A program made the position numbers and the translations under genes. A model generated the notes under the pieces. That model was not told the origin of the DNA and ran no database searches. It saw only the letters and a program-made list of their open reading frames with translations. 56,457 nt of DNA. It comes from Paenibacillus sp. Soil766. Its GTDB lineage: Bacteria > Bacillota > Bacilli > Paenibacillales > NBRC-103111. Positions 17,682 to 27,010 of this stretch are shown piece by piece; position 1 is the first letter of the stretch; every line of letters starts with the position of its first letter. The DNA is taken from positions 305 to 56,761 of the forward strand of contig NZ_LMSJ01000035.1 in assembly GCF_001428105.1 (NCBI RefSeq), written 5' to 3'.

Positions 17682-17734
17682 CGTTAATCAGCAGGAAGCA
17701 GCTGCGAGTGTTGCTGCAACTCGCTCTTGATGGA

Positions 17735-17922
17735 TTAACTGGAAAAACTACATCTAATTTCATATATTTCGGCTATCGGGATGAAATAGATGGAAAATGT
17801 ACATCTAATTTTGAGGAATATTAGAGTTTCTTTGAAAATAGTTAAAAATAGATGGAGAAAATCCAGTTATCTTCCTTTTTCGATGGAATTAGGTAGAATT
17901 AGCTGGATATTTTCCATCTATT
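17735..17922. repeat. Intergenic inverted-repeat cluster, locus 2
   Basis: Copies at 17735-17760 (TTAACTGGAAAAACTACATC), 17786-17810 (ATAGATGGAAAATGTACATC), 17847-17870 (reverse, ending GGAGAAAATCCAGTTAT) and 17897-17922 (AATTAGCTGGATATTTTCCA). It belongs to the same family as at 9398 and 29162. The copies lie in the gap between the convergent fadH-like gene and sugar permease. A CTCTA-type microsatellite follows at 17937-17968. Confidence 0.7.
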
Positions 17923-18006
17923 CCGCTGATGGGGGATCTACTCTACTCTATTCTACTCTACTCTTCTCCACTGATGTCCTCCCACTTATTTGCACACTTC
18001 TTCAAA

Positions 18007-18049
18007 AAATAGACTTACAGATGCAAAACTTGCACCTGTAAGTCTATTT
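18007..18049. terminator. Bidirectional terminator
   Basis: A perfect 14-bp stem (AAATAGACTTACAG and complement) with a 15-base loop and A/T runs on both sides, between the convergent fadH-like gene and the sugar importer operon. Confidence 0.85.
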
Positions 18050-18109
18050 CACATCATTAAATTGGTTTTTTAGGTTTGGTCGAGCTGACGCCGAGGGAGT
18101 GTTGTTCTG

Positions 18110-18185
18110 GGTTGCTGGGTTGCTGGGTTGCTGGGTTGCTGGGTTGCTGAGTTGACGGGTTGCTGAGTTGACGGGTTGACGGGTT
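18110..18185. repeat. Short tandem repeat, unit about 8 bases (GGTTGCTG)
   Basis: Four to five uninterrupted units of GGTTGCTG, then degenerate units (TGAGTTGACGGG type). It lies in the non-coding gap before the sugar permease 3' end. The rest of 18050-18285 shows no gene. Confidence 0.85.
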
Positions 18186-18285
18186 TTCGGGCTGCTCTGA
18201 CTCCGGCCACGGGACTCCGAACACTGCCAAACTTACCAGGAGGCTAGTGCTTCCGCCTTTGACGAATTCCCCCTATGGGTAGCAT

Positions 18286-19158
18286 CTACCCCTTCACAGC
18301 ACCCGCCGTCATGCCCTTCATGATCTGTTCTTGGAACAGCAGGAACACAACAATCGTCGGAAGCACCGCAATCGCTAGTGCAGCCATCGTCAGTTCGTAA
18401 TCGGTCATGTAGCCTGTGGCGAAGGCAGATAAGCTGAGCGGTACGGTTTTGAGTGCAGGCTTACTAATGAAGACAAGCGCGAAAGCGAAGTCATTCCAGA
18501 ACCGGAGAAATCCGAGAATGGCTACCGTGGATAGCGCTGGTACGCTTAGCGGAAGCATCATGCGGAAGAAAATGCCCCAGTAGCCCGTACCGTCAATCAG
18601 CGCGGCTTCTTCGATTTCTTTTGGAATACTGACTAAGTACGCAGCTACAATGAATATTGCTAATGGCAGCTCAAATGCGACATAAGGCAAAATGAGTGCG
18701 CCGTACGTATTCAACAGCCCTATTTTTTTCATGATAATAAATAGAGGTACGAGTGTGCTATGAATCGGAATGAGCATGCCTAGCAGGAACAATCCAGTAA
18801 AAAATGCCTTCAATTTAAACTCAAACCGCGCGATTACAAAGGCCGCCAATGCGCCTAGAATCAGCGTCAGTACTAAGGAAGCCACCGTGACAACTGTGGA
18901 ATTCCACAAGGAGAGCCCCATACCTGAAACTTTCCAGGCGCGCGTAAGGTTATCCCACTTCCAGACGCTCGGCAATAGAAAAGGCCTGGAAAAAAATTCT
19001 TCATTGGATTTAACGGCACTAATAAATAACCATATTAATGGATACAACGTGACGAGTGCATATAAGGAAAGAACGGCATTGATTGCACCGCGCGTCCATA
19101 TTTTACGCTGCTTGGTTCCAACGGGAAAAACCGTTGGCATCGCTACAACCTGCTTCAT
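18286..19158 (-). CDS. Carbohydrate ABC transporter permease (MalG type)
   Basis: 290 residues, six membrane helices. The EAA motif that docks the ATPase is present as EEAALIDGTGYWGIFFRMMLPL in the C-terminal half, and the protein ends with the MKGMTAGAVKG tail typical of MalG-type CUT1 permeases. It forms the channel with the MalF-type permease encoded 54 bases upstream. ATG behind AGGAGGG. No ATPase gene is present in the operon; CUT1 importers in Bacillus-type hosts commonly share MsmX, so sharing is inferred. Confidence 0.93.
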   Translation of the reverse strand: MKQVVAMPTVFPVGTKQRKIWTRGAINAVLSLYALVTLYPLIWLFISAVKSNEEFFSRPFLLPSVWKWDNLTRAWKVSGMGLSLWNSTVVTVASLVLTLILGALAAFVIARFEFKLKAFFTGLFLLGMLIPIHSTLVPLFIIMKKIGLLNTYGALILPYVAFELPLAIFIVAAYLVSIPKEIEEAALIDGTGYWGIFFRMMLPLSVPALSTVAILGFLRFWNDFAFALVFISKPALKTVPLSLSAFATGYMTDYELTMAALAIAVLPTIVVFLLFQEQIMKGMTAGAVKG

Positions 19159-19212
19159 AGATGTCCCTCCTACATGAGATGAATGATGAATGACGATAAT
19201 TGTTTGTGCTGC

Positions 19213-20088
19213 CTAACGATAGTCTCGTTTCATTAAATATTGACTGCCCACGATCAGCAGCAAGCTAAGAATAATAATCGCCGTAGATAGCGCACTACCG
19301 AATCCGAAACGATACACATTGAAGGTACTGTTATACATATAGGAAGCCAGCAATTCGGTGGAATGTGCAGGGCCGCCGCCTGTCATGACGTAGATTAGAT
19401 CGAATGCTTTCAATGAGCCCGAGATACAGAGGACGATCGCTACCTTCACCGTATCCCAAATCATTGGCAATGTGACGGCAAATAGTTTACGCACGGGTCC
19501 GACACCATCCAGTTGGGCAGCATCTTCAATTTCAGGAGAAATATTTTGTAAGGCAGCAATAAACATAATCATATAAGGACCAATATAATTCCAGATGATC
19601 GGCACCATCAGCGCGAACATCGATACTTTCGGATCGGAGAGCCAAGCTTTCTTCCAGCTGTCAAGACCAACGCCATCTAGCAAGAAGTTCAGAATACCGA
19701 TTTGCGGGTGGTAAATGTATCCCCAGATAATCCCGACAACGACAGATGACAATACCATGGGCATAAAGACGGAAGCTCGAATGATACGTTGAAAAGGTGT
19801 GCTGCGCATCAAGAGAAGCGCTAGGATCATCGCGATCGGAACCTGCCCGAAGACGGAAGCGGCAACGATAAGCATGTTATTTTTAAAAGCTTTCCAAAAG
19901 ATCGGATCTGTAAATACCTCGATATAGTTATCCATCCCAATAAACTTCGCTGCGCCAATGCCTTTCCAGTCAAAAAAGCCGTAGTACGCCGACCAAAACA
20001 GTGGAACAACAACAAAAAACAAATAGATGATTAAGGCTGGAAGGAGACCTAATGTAATGAATCCTCTCATTCTTGCGGACACGTTCAT
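19213..20088 (-). CDS. Carbohydrate ABC transporter permease (MalF type)
   Basis: 291 residues with six membrane helices and the EAA loop EIEDAAQLDGVGPVRKLFAV. N-terminal segment ALIIYLFFVVVPLFWSAYYGF is typical of CUT1 MalF-type permeases. Partner of the downstream MalG-type permease and of the binding protein upstream. ATG behind AAGGAGGGG. Expression relative to the binding protein is probably lowered by the hairpin in the 75-base gap at 20123-20150. Confidence 0.93.
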   Translation of the reverse strand: MNVSARMRGFITLGLLPALIIYLFFVVVPLFWSAYYGFFDWKGIGAAKFIGMDNYIEVFTDPIFWKAFKNNMLIVAASVFGQVPIAMILALLLMRSTPFQRIIRASVFMPMVLSSVVVGIIWGYIYHPQIGILNFLLDGVGLDSWKKAWLSDPKVSMFALMVPIIWNYIGPYMIMFIAALQNISPEIEDAAQLDGVGPVRKLFAVTLPMIWDTVKVAIVLCISGSLKAFDLIYVMTGGGPAHSTELLASYMYNSTFNVYRFGFGSALSTAIIILSLLLIVGSQYLMKRDYR

Positions 20089-20122
20089 GATGCCCCTCCT
20101 TGTAAGCTTTTTTTGGAAAAAA

Positions 20123-20150
20123 GGCTCCAGCCGAGCTGAGGCTGGAGTCC
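20123..20150 (-). terminator. Intercistronic terminator-like hairpin after the binding protein
   Basis: Minus strand: GGACTCCAGCC pairs with GGCTGGAGCC over a 7-base loop and is followed by TTTTTT. It lies inside the operon between the solute-binding protein and first permease, so it should act as a partial terminator or 3'-end stabiliser. Confidence 0.8.
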
Positions 20151-20163
20151 TTTGTGCATAACC

Positions 20164-21510
20164 TTATTTGCCAAGCGCTTTCGCTTGCGCCTCTTGCACT
20201 TTCTTAGCAATATCCTCTGGCTTACCGCCCATCAGAAGCTCTTGAAGTCCATTGTTTACGACATCTGCGCTTGATGAGCTCAGTCTGCCGTCATATACCG
20301 GCGTCATTTTCACGGTGCCCATCATTTTGTAAACTTCTGCGAACAAGGAGGATACTTTCGTTGTATCCAAAGCAACTTTATAGCTCACAAGCTGATTGCT
20401 TTCCAGAATCGCTTTCTGTGCGTCTGGACCTGACAAGGCATAGATCAATTCATAAGCAGCTGCTTTTTGTGCGCCAGTTACTTTTTTACTCATGCCTAAC
20501 CCTGTTCCAACAACACCCGATAAGGTATTCGGATCGCCCTTACCATTCGGTACAGAAGGCAATACCGTAACAGCCATGTTCGCTAAAGCTTCTTTAGAAG
20601 CGTTCGCTGCGAGGTTAGGCAATGCCCAGCCCCCGTCGATCATCATCGCTGCTTTACCTTGTGCAAACATTTGCTCCATCTGCGTGTTATCAATGCTGTT
20701 AAAGCCTTCTTGGAAAGCACCGGCTTTACCTAGCTGTTGCAGGTACGTCAAGGATTGAACGAATTCTGGATCCGTGAATTTCGCACCATTTTGATCAACT
20801 GCTTTCAAGAACCACTCCGTTCCTGTCACACGATCAGCCAATGAACTTAAGATACTGGATTGTGCCACCCACGCCGCTTTGTTACCGAGCGCAATTGGCG
20901 TTACGTTATTCTTTTTGAACGTGTCCACCAACTTCATCATATCGTCCCATGTTTTTGGCGGCTGTACATTATATTTGTTGAAGATTTCTTTGTTGTAATA
21001 AAGGATGGATGTTGGCGATAAGGCCATTGGAGCTGCATACGTTTTGCCAGCGATAGAGAAATCATCAAACGACCCTGGCATAAAGTTGTTTTTCCACTCT
21101 GTTTTGCTGTCTAGAAGTTCATTAATCGGTTGAATCAAGTCACCGCCGACGAACTCTTTCGTCATGACACCTGGCCACATAACGAACAGATCCGGCATTT
21201 CATTCGCTGCTGCTACGGTTTTAAGGCGAGGGCGGTACCCATCGGGTGGTATCCCTTGAATATCCAACTCCACATTCGGATGATCCTTCTTGAATTTTTC
21301 CATATATTCGCGCATGGTTTTGGCACGCAGATCTTCGCCTGTGTAGTTATGCCAAATGGAAAGTTTCACTTTCTCACCAGGCTTCGCTGTCTCTGTTTTA
21401 GCTGGTGCGGTGCTATCTTTCGCTCCATCTGTAGTTCCACTCGACCCACAACCTGCCATCAACGAAAGTGACATCGCAGCCGCCAGTGTAACGATAAATG
21501 ACTTTTTCAT
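20164..21510 (-). CDS. Extracellular sugar-binding lipoprotein (family 1)
   Basis: 448 residues. Signal peptide with lipobox LMAGC and a Ser/Gly/Thr-rich linker after Cys. The mature part is a class II binding protein of the MalE/UgpB type: KLSIWHNYTGE at the start, LFVMWPGVMTKEFV, and MIDGGWALPNL in the C-terminal lobe. It should catch an oligosaccharide or sugar derivative and present it to the two permeases downstream. ATG behind TAGGAGG. The YesM/YesN pair directly upstream probably controls it. A weak cre-like element lies about 45-60 bases before the start, not counted as a site. Confidence 0.93.
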   Translation of the reverse strand: MKKSFIVTLAAAMSLSLMAGCGSSGTTDGAKDSTAPAKTETAKPGEKVKLSIWHNYTGEDLRAKTMREYMEKFKKDHPNVELDIQGIPPDGYRPRLKTVAAANEMPDLFVMWPGVMTKEFVGGDLIQPINELLDSKTEWKNNFMPGSFDDFSIAGKTYAAPMALSPTSILYYNKEIFNKYNVQPPKTWDDMMKLVDTFKKNNVTPIALGNKAAWVAQSSILSSLADRVTGTEWFLKAVDQNGAKFTDPEFVQSLTYLQQLGKAGAFQEGFNSIDNTQMEQMFAQGKAAMMIDGGWALPNLAANASKEALANMAVTVLPSVPNGKGDPNTLSGVVGTGLGMSKKVTGAQKAAAYELIYALSGPDAQKAILESNQLVSYKVALDTTKVSSLFAEVYKMMGTVKMTPVYDGRLSSSSADVVNNGLQELLMGGKPEDIAKKVQEAQAKALGK

Positions 21511-21642
21511 TCGTTCGGACCTCCTAAAAGTTTCGTAGCAACTAGCTCCTCGACTTGCAAGCGTTCTTCGTTACTCCTTTAGTATAGGGGACATTCCTTT
21601 GCAGAGGTACGGGAGAGACTTCGGCACGAAGGGGGACATTTG

Positions 21643-23196
21643 TCAGTCTTTACTTCCTTGTCGAAACTCGGACGGCGTTCTTCCTGTGTGCTTTTTGAAC
21701 TGCCCAGTAAAGTATTTGATATCCTCATAACCCACGCGTCTAGCTATATCGCTGACTTTCAATTGCGTACTCTGCACAAGATCTGTTGCCAGCTTCATAC
21801 GTTCCCGAGTAACGAACTCCAGATATGTACAACCAGTCTCCCGCTTAAACACCTCACTGAAATGATTGGGATTGATATGGACGAAACCTGCAACTTGCTG
21901 GAGCGAAATAGGTTGATGCAAGTTATCCCGAATGTAGGCAATCGCCTTATGGATGTACGCATACTTATTCTGATCGAGTCCCTGGTGGAAAATGCTCATA
22001 ATCGCTGAAAGCACCTTGAACACCTCTTCTTCAGGCCGGCCCTCCCCTTCCAGCTTGGACAATGCGCTTAGTACCGACAAGTCCTGCTGCGCAGTACTAG
22101 CTCTCTCTAACCAACGATGTCCGGCCACCACCATCGATTGTAAATATCCTTGGACGGAAAGCGGTGTAGCCGCGGTGTCCTCAAGCTGTGTACGAACCTT
22201 TAGATTGACCCAATGTCTGAGATCTGTCGCGTTATCATTCATAAGGATCGCAGCAAGCTCTGTCTCCTCTTTCTCCGTGCAAACCGTGCGGCTCCCGCTT
22301 CGATCTTGGATATCCTGGAGTGTGTATAGCCCCGTTGAACCGAGCAACCCCTGGTAGGCGAACACTTCCTTCGCAGCACGATAGGACATACGTAGCCCCT
22401 CATCATCGTGTGCAACAGGTCCTAGCGATGCAAAAACCGCACATTTCAATGTTTCCGTGACACGTTGGAGCGCTTTATGGAGCCCCGCGGCATCCGTAAT
22501 CCCAGCTTCATATCGAACGACCATGACGAAATGGTCCTTATTCATCAGCGTTACACAAGGCAAAAGCTCGTACAGTATATTCTCAGCCGCTCCCTGCAGC
22601 AGCTCCGCGAACGTCACCCAGCCCGAGCAGGATACGAGAAGCACCTGTCTTGCAATCTCCGAACCATCTTCCGCTGAGGTGTCGACGCCATTATTACAAA
22701 ACCACAGATGAAGCTGTGTACGAGCCTCCTCATCATCGTGTAAGCCACGATTCAAAGCCCTGTCGAGCAATTGTGAACGCAGCGCGGCCTGTCTACGATT
22801 ATCCTGCTTAACCGACTCCCATTTATCCATGATGTTCTGCTTCGCTTTCAAAGCCGCTTTGATGATCTCCTCCGGACGGCTAGTTTTGAGCAAATAATCT
22901 GTCACACCACCCCGTAAAGCCTGCTGCGCATAGTTGAAATCATCGTATCCCGTGAGAATAACGATCTCCGTATCTGGTAGAATTAGCTTTATTTCCCGGG
23001 CAAGTTCAATACCGTCCATCCCTGACATCCGGATATCGGTCAAAACAATATGCGGCTTCTCCTGCGGAATGCGCTCCAAAGCCTCTTCTGCGGACGAAGC
23101 GGCAGGCAGCAGCTCCAAGCCAAGCTCTTTCCAATCGATCACGGTACATAAGCCCGTTCGTATAATAACCTCATCATCCACGATCAGAATTCTCAT
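21643..23196 (-). CDS. Response regulator with AraC-type DNA-binding domain (YesN type)
   Basis: 517 residues. Receiver domain at the N terminus (ILIVDDE acidic pocket, Asp54 in VLTDIRMSGMDG as phospho-acceptor), a long poorly conserved middle region (about 130-400), and two helix-turn-helices of the AraC family at the C terminus (about 415-515; the second includes VSDIARRVGYEDIKYFTGQF). The ATG overlaps the kinase stop codon (ATGA), so it is translationally coupled to the kinase. It most likely activates the sugar importer operon directly downstream. Confidence 0.93.
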   Translation of the reverse strand: MRILIVDDEVIIRTGLCTVIDWKELGLELLPAASSAEEALERIPQEKPHIVLTDIRMSGMDGIELAREIKLILPDTEIVILTGYDDFNYAQQALRGGVTDYLLKTSRPEEIIKAALKAKQNIMDKWESVKQDNRRQAALRSQLLDRALNRGLHDDEEARTQLHLWFCNNGVDTSAEDGSEIARQVLLVSCSGWVTFAELLQGAAENILYELLPCVTLMNKDHFVMVVRYEAGITDAAGLHKALQRVTETLKCAVFASLGPVAHDDEGLRMSYRAAKEVFAYQGLLGSTGLYTLQDIQDRSGSRTVCTEKEETELAAILMNDNATDLRHWVNLKVRTQLEDTAATPLSVQGYLQSMVVAGHRWLERASTAQQDLSVLSALSKLEGEGRPEEEVFKVLSAIMSIFHQGLDQNKYAYIHKAIAYIRDNLHQPISLQQVAGFVHINPNHFSEVFKRETGCTYLEFVTRERMKLATDLVQSTQLKVSDIARRVGYEDIKYFTGQFKKHTGRTPSEFRQGSKD

Positions 23197-24989
23197 ATCG
23201 ACGACTCTCCCCTCTCACGTGGAATTAGGAATGTAATACGGGTTCCTGTACCCAGCGTACTCTCCAGAACAAGGCCAGAACCTGCACCGTAATGCAGCAG
23301 CAACCTGCGATGCACATTAATGAGTCCATAACTGGTCACAACCTTCTTCCTCTCTTCATCCGCTTCACTTCGGATACCCAGCTTCTGGTTAGCCAAAGCC
23401 AACTGTCCATGAATATCTCTGAGCTTCACTTCATCCATCCCGATCCCCGTATCCTCTACAATAAATTTCATATCATGCTCACGCAGCTCGCCGTGCACAT
23501 AAATGTGCCCTTTGCTTTTCTTTTTCTGAATACCGTGAATCAAGCTATTTTCAATCAAAGGTTGGAGCAGCAGCTTCAACATGACACTTTGCATCATCTC
23601 AGGATCGACAAAGAATTCAATCTCAAACTGATCCGGAAATCGAATTGCCTGAATGTACGCATAGTTGCGTACATGGGAAACCTCCTGCTGAACGACGCAG
23701 AACTCCTCCCCCTTATTTAAGCTAAAACGCAAGAAATCACTGAGCGCACCGACCATCTCGGCAATTTGTCGATCCTTATTCATTAAAGCAATCCAGTGGA
23801 TAGACGACAAGGTGTTGTACAAAAAATGCGGATTAATCTGCGCTTGCAGCGCCATAATGTCCGCTTCCTTCTTCATCGCTTCGCCCAGCTGAACTTGATC
23901 CTTCAGACGGCTGATTCGGTCACTCAGCTTATTGTAACTGTGAACGAGCAGGCCGACCTCATCCACGCTTTTCACTTCAAACGTTGGAATCATCTCGTCA
24001 GGATTCAGATCTTTAAGATATTTAGTCAATTTCATGAGCGGATTCGTGACCCATCGCAAGAAATAAATGACCAGCGCCATCGCCAGCAAGAGCGCAATGA
24101 GGATCGTGACAGCCGTTACGGTCAGGACGAATCCATTTTGCTTTTGATAAATCTCGGTCGGAATGAACCCGACTAATTTCCAACCTACACGTGGAAGTCC
24201 ATTATAGAGTACGGTATAGGGATGCATCCCTCGCAGCACATTCGACACGCCGCTTGTTTCTGTAAGTCCCTGCAGGTTGGAGAATACCTCGGACATATCC
24301 TTCATCAGCCACTTCGAATCGCCTCCAGCAATAATCCGATTATTCGCGTCGACCAAGACGACAAATCCGCTCGTTTCCCAGCCTGCATCCGTCAAATAAT
24401 GCTCAATCTCTGATTGATCCAGGGAAAAAGATAAGATGCCCAACGTTTTAAATAGGCTGAAATCCCGTATCGGTCTGACCAGTGAAATCACCTTGCGCAA
24501 ACCGTCCGAGGTTTGAATGTCATAGAGCGGTGACCACCATTTGGGTGCTGATTTATACACAGTTTCGTACTGCTGCAAAAGCGGCGCTAAGCCTGAATTC
24601 GTTATTGTCGTTGTAAATAATACGGGATTGCTGTTTTTAGGTGTGATCGTGATGTTGGCAATATACTTTTTGGAATAGGATAAGTTCCATAAGGTCCCGA
24701 TAAGCTGTGAATATAGATTGATATCGCTTTCTTCTTTATCCAAGTAAGATTGTACGTCCTTCTGCCCGATCAGGAAGATCGACATGTTCTCAACATCTTG
24801 AATGACAAAATCAAGCTTATCTGTCATCTGCTTCAGCGTATTCATCCCTGCTTGCTTCGCTTTATCCTCCGTGACCGAGGTTGCAATCCGATAAGAGACG
24901 GTTCCCATCGTTAGTAAAGGTAATACAACTGCGAATAAAATGAGCAATGAGAGCTTGCGATTGAGTGATTTGGCAAACCACCGCTTCAT
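23193..24989 (-). CDS. Sensor histidine kinase (YesM type)
   Basis: About 598 residues from the ATG at 24989, which has GGAGGAACTCCC before it; the frame continues upstream to 25046 without a better start. Membrane helix near 13-35, an extracellular Cache-like sensor region (about 40-280), second helix near 285-305, HAMP, then the His_kinase domain with INPHFLYNTLSSIHW (phospho-accepting His) and a HATPase with DTGIGMDE. This is the LytS/YesM class in which the His lies in NPHFLYN. It pairs with the overlapping response regulator. The ligand is presumably a sugar related to the importer. Confidence 0.92.
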   Translation of the reverse strand: MKRWFAKSLNRKLSLLILFAVVLPLLTMGTVSYRIATSVTEDKAKQAGMNTLKQMTDKLDFVIQDVENMSIFLIGQKDVQSYLDKEESDINLYSQLIGTLWNLSYSKKYIANITITPKNSNPVLFTTTITNSGLAPLLQQYETVYKSAPKWWSPLYDIQTSDGLRKVISLVRPIRDFSLFKTLGILSFSLDQSEIEHYLTDAGWETSGFVVLVDANNRIIAGGDSKWLMKDMSEVFSNLQGLTETSGVSNVLRGMHPYTVLYNGLPRVGWKLVGFIPTEIYQKQNGFVLTVTAVTILIALLLAMALVIYFLRWVTNPLMKLTKYLKDLNPDEMIPTFEVKSVDEVGLLVHSYNKLSDRISRLKDQVQLGEAMKKEADIMALQAQINPHFLYNTLSSIHWIALMNKDRQIAEMVGALSDFLRFSLNKGEEFCVVQQEVSHVRNYAYIQAIRFPDQFEIEFFVDPEMMQSVMLKLLLQPLIENSLIHGIQKKKSKGHIYVHGELREHDMKFIVEDTGIGMDEVKLRDIHGQLALANQKLGIRSEADEERKKVVTSYGLINVHRRLLLHYGAGSGLVLESTLGTGTRITFLIPRERGESSI

Positions 24990-25109
24990 GGGAGTTCCTC
25001 CATTCTTCTGCCGTTCCATCTTCTGACAACACTTAGCATTCCTCATACCATGATCTTTTTACCATAGTATCATGAGGGATACTGGAAAATCATACTTTTT
25101 TTTAGTTCA

Positions 25110-25150
25110 ACAAACTTTTTGTTTGACATTCAAAAAGTTTGTGTTACCAT
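25110..25150 (+). promoter_or_regulatory. D-amino acid operon promoter inside a perfect 12-bp inverted repeat
   Basis: Arms ACAAACTTTTTG (25110-25121) and CAAAAAGTTTGT (25131-25142) are perfectly complementary with a 9-base gap. The gap holds TTGACA (25123-25128), with TACCAT at 25145-25150 after a 16-base spacer. A protein dimer bound to the arms would cover the -35. The likeliest binder is the regulator encoded next. Confidence 0.7.
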
Positions 25151-25192
25151 TTTGCTCAGAATAACCTACAAGCTGTGAGGGGGATAACCGGT

Positions 25193-25861
25193 ATGGAATC
25201 CATTCAGGATGAATTCGTATTTTTGACCGATATGGTGACTGGCCTTGCTGCTCAATTCGGCGAGAACTGCGAGGTCGTGCTGCACGATTTGACGGGGTCA
25301 TATGAGAGCACCATCGTCGCCATTGCCAACGGTCACATCACGGGACGCAAAGTCGGAGATCCTGGCACAAATCTAGGTCTTGAACTGCTGCGAGGCAATC
25401 ATGTAAACGGCAACAAGTTCAACTATTTGACCCAAACGAAGGACGGCCGCATTCTGCGCTCCAGCTCGATTTATATGAAAAACAAAGTTGGCAAAATTAT
25501 CGGTTCTCTCTGCATTAACACGGACATCACGGATCTCATGGTCGCCGAGAAAACACTGAAAAACCTCATTAACCCGGCTGGTGAGCAAACTGAGGTGAAG
25601 GAATCGTTCGTCACGAGTGTAAGCGATCTCCTCGATGCTCTGATTCAAGAAGCGCAAGAGCTCATCGACAAGCCCGTTGCCGTTATGACCAAGGAAGATA
25701 AGATGCGAATGATTCAGCTTCTCGATGCCAAAGGTGCTTTTCTCATTAAAAAAGGCGGCGAGAAAATTTGCACATATCTCAACATCTCCAAATACACCCT
25801 ATACAGCCATCTGGAAGAGGGCAAAAGTAACGCAAAAGAGAGTGAGAGTGAATCCCTATGA
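25193..25861 (+). CDS. YheO/DauR-type PAS-HTH transcriptional regulator
   Basis: 222 residues from the ATG at 25193 behind GAGGGGG; the frame begins earlier at 25139 but that start lies in the promoter. The N-terminal two thirds is a YheO-type PAS-like domain (NCEVVLHDLTG, then GSLCINTDITDL), and the C terminus a YheO-type helix-turn-helix (FLIKKGGEKICTYLNISKYT). DauR, a member of this family, controls D-arginine catabolism in Pseudomonas. Here the gene leads a D-amino acid operon and its stop overlaps the next start (ATGA), which supports a role as local regulator responding to a D-amino acid. Confidence 0.85.
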   Translation: MESIQDEFVFLTDMVTGLAAQFGENCEVVLHDLTGSYESTIVAIANGHITGRKVGDPGTNLGLELLRGNHVNGNKFNYLTQTKDGRILRSSSIYMKNKVGKIIGSLCINTDITDLMVAEKTLKNLINPAGEQTEVKESFVTSVSDLLDALIQEAQELIDKPVAVMTKEDKMRMIQLLDAKGAFLIKKGGEKICTYLNISKYTLYSHLEEGKSNAKESESESL

Positions 25862-26964
25862 CCATCTCCTTAGAAACGCCTTGCGTCATCATTGATACAG
25901 ATATTATGGCTCGAAATATAGCAAGTATGGCAGAACGAGTGCGACAAAATGGTGTTAATCTGCGTCCGCATGCCAAAACACATAAGCTCCCTTCTGTTGC
26001 ACAGCTTCAAATCGACGCGGGTGCTGTTGGCATCACTGTGGCCAAAGTATCGGAAGCCGAAGTGATGGCTTTGCACGGGATTCCTAATATCTTTATCGCG
26101 TATCCGTTGGTAACCGCGAGCAAAATTGAACGTGCGATTCGCATCAGCGAGCAGATCGAGCTGATCGTTGGCGTGGACAGTTTGGCCGGCGCCAAGCTGA
26201 TGGAGCAGACCGCGGCCAAGCATGGGCATACGCTGCAGGTTCGGTTAGAGATTGACACCGGGCTGCGCAGAACCGGTGTACCGTTTGAAGAGGCCGCCGC
26301 GCTTGCCACGGAGATTGCGGGTATGCCGCATCTGCGGCTGACCGGCATCTACACGTTCCGCGGCGCCCTGCATGCCGGCAAGCCCACGCTCGACGTGGCG
26401 GCCGCCGGCTGGGAAGAAGGTCAGCTGATGGTTGACCTCGCTGACCACCTTAGAGCCGCTGGCATCGCTGTCGCGGATGTCAGCGTGGGCTCGACGCCGA
26501 CGGCTTTGTATGCCGCGGCTGTCGAAGGGGTGACGGAGGTTCGTCCCGGCACCTACGTCTATCAAGACCGGATGCAGGCGCAGCTAGGCGTCTGCGAGCT
26601 CGAGGACTGTGCCGGCAGCGTGCTGGTCACCGTCGTGAGCCGGACTTCGGCGGATCTGGCGATCGTCGACGGCGGCAGCAAGACCTTCGCGACCGATGTG
26701 CAGCCAGGTACACATCCCTTGCAGTTGCGCGGCTTCGGCCATATTCATGGCCTGGAAGATGCACTTCTCGTGCGGATGACCGAGGAGCACGGCATGGTCG
26801 AACTTGGCCCTCTAGCTCAAGCCGCTGATTTGAAAGTCGGCGACCAGCTGCGCATTATTCCGAATCATATTTGCAGTACGATTAACCTGCACAATCATGT
26901 TGCGATGCAGCGTGGAGACACATTTGAACGCGTGCCTGTGCTTGCACGAGGCATGTTGGAATAG
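25858..26964 (+). CDS. DSD1-family PLP enzyme (D-serine dehydratase / D-threonine aldolase-like)
   Basis: 368 residues, fold-type III (alanine-racemase-like barrel). Lys40 in RPHAKTHK is the Schiff-base lysine. The C-terminal domain ends with PNHIC, giving His337 and Cys339 as probable metal ligands. In the family, as I recall it, a His-x-Cys pair binds zinc in D-serine dehydratases, while a metal-binding His-x-Asp pair is described for D-threonine aldolase, so this protein leans to the dehydratase side. Reaction: D-serine or a related D-beta-hydroxy amino acid to 2-keto acid plus ammonia, or aldol cleavage. Translationally coupled to the regulator. Its middle (26150-26760) is GC-rich. Confidence 0.87.
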   Translation: MTISLETPCVIIDTDIMARNIASMAERVRQNGVNLRPHAKTHKLPSVAQLQIDAGAVGITVAKVSEAEVMALHGIPNIFIAYPLVTASKIERAIRISEQIELIVGVDSLAGAKLMEQTAAKHGHTLQVRLEIDTGLRRTGVPFEEAAALATEIAGMPHLRLTGIYTFRGALHAGKPTLDVAAAGWEEGQLMVDLADHLRAAGIAVADVSVGSTPTALYAAAVEGVTEVRPGTYVYQDRMQAQLGVCELEDCAGSVLVTVVSRTSADLAIVDGGSKTFATDVQPGTHPLQLRGFGHIHGLEDALLVRMTEEHGMVELGPLAQAADLKVGDQLRIIPNHICSTINLHNHVAMQRGDTFERVPVLARGMLE

Positions 26965-27010
26965 CTGGAATCGCTGAAATGGCTGAAATAAATTTGGGAG
27001 GTGCCCCATC

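Noticed and set aside
18110..18185. CRISPR-like array
   Set aside because: Units are 8 bases without spacers; a simple tandem repeat.
21556..21570. cre site before the sugar-binding lipoprotein
   Set aside because: Only about 10 to 11 of 14 positions match the consensus; too weak to call.
25858..26964. Naming the PLP enzyme D-threonine aldolase
   Set aside because: The His-x-Cys metal pair fits D-serine dehydratase better, and the choice needs an assay, so only the family is named.
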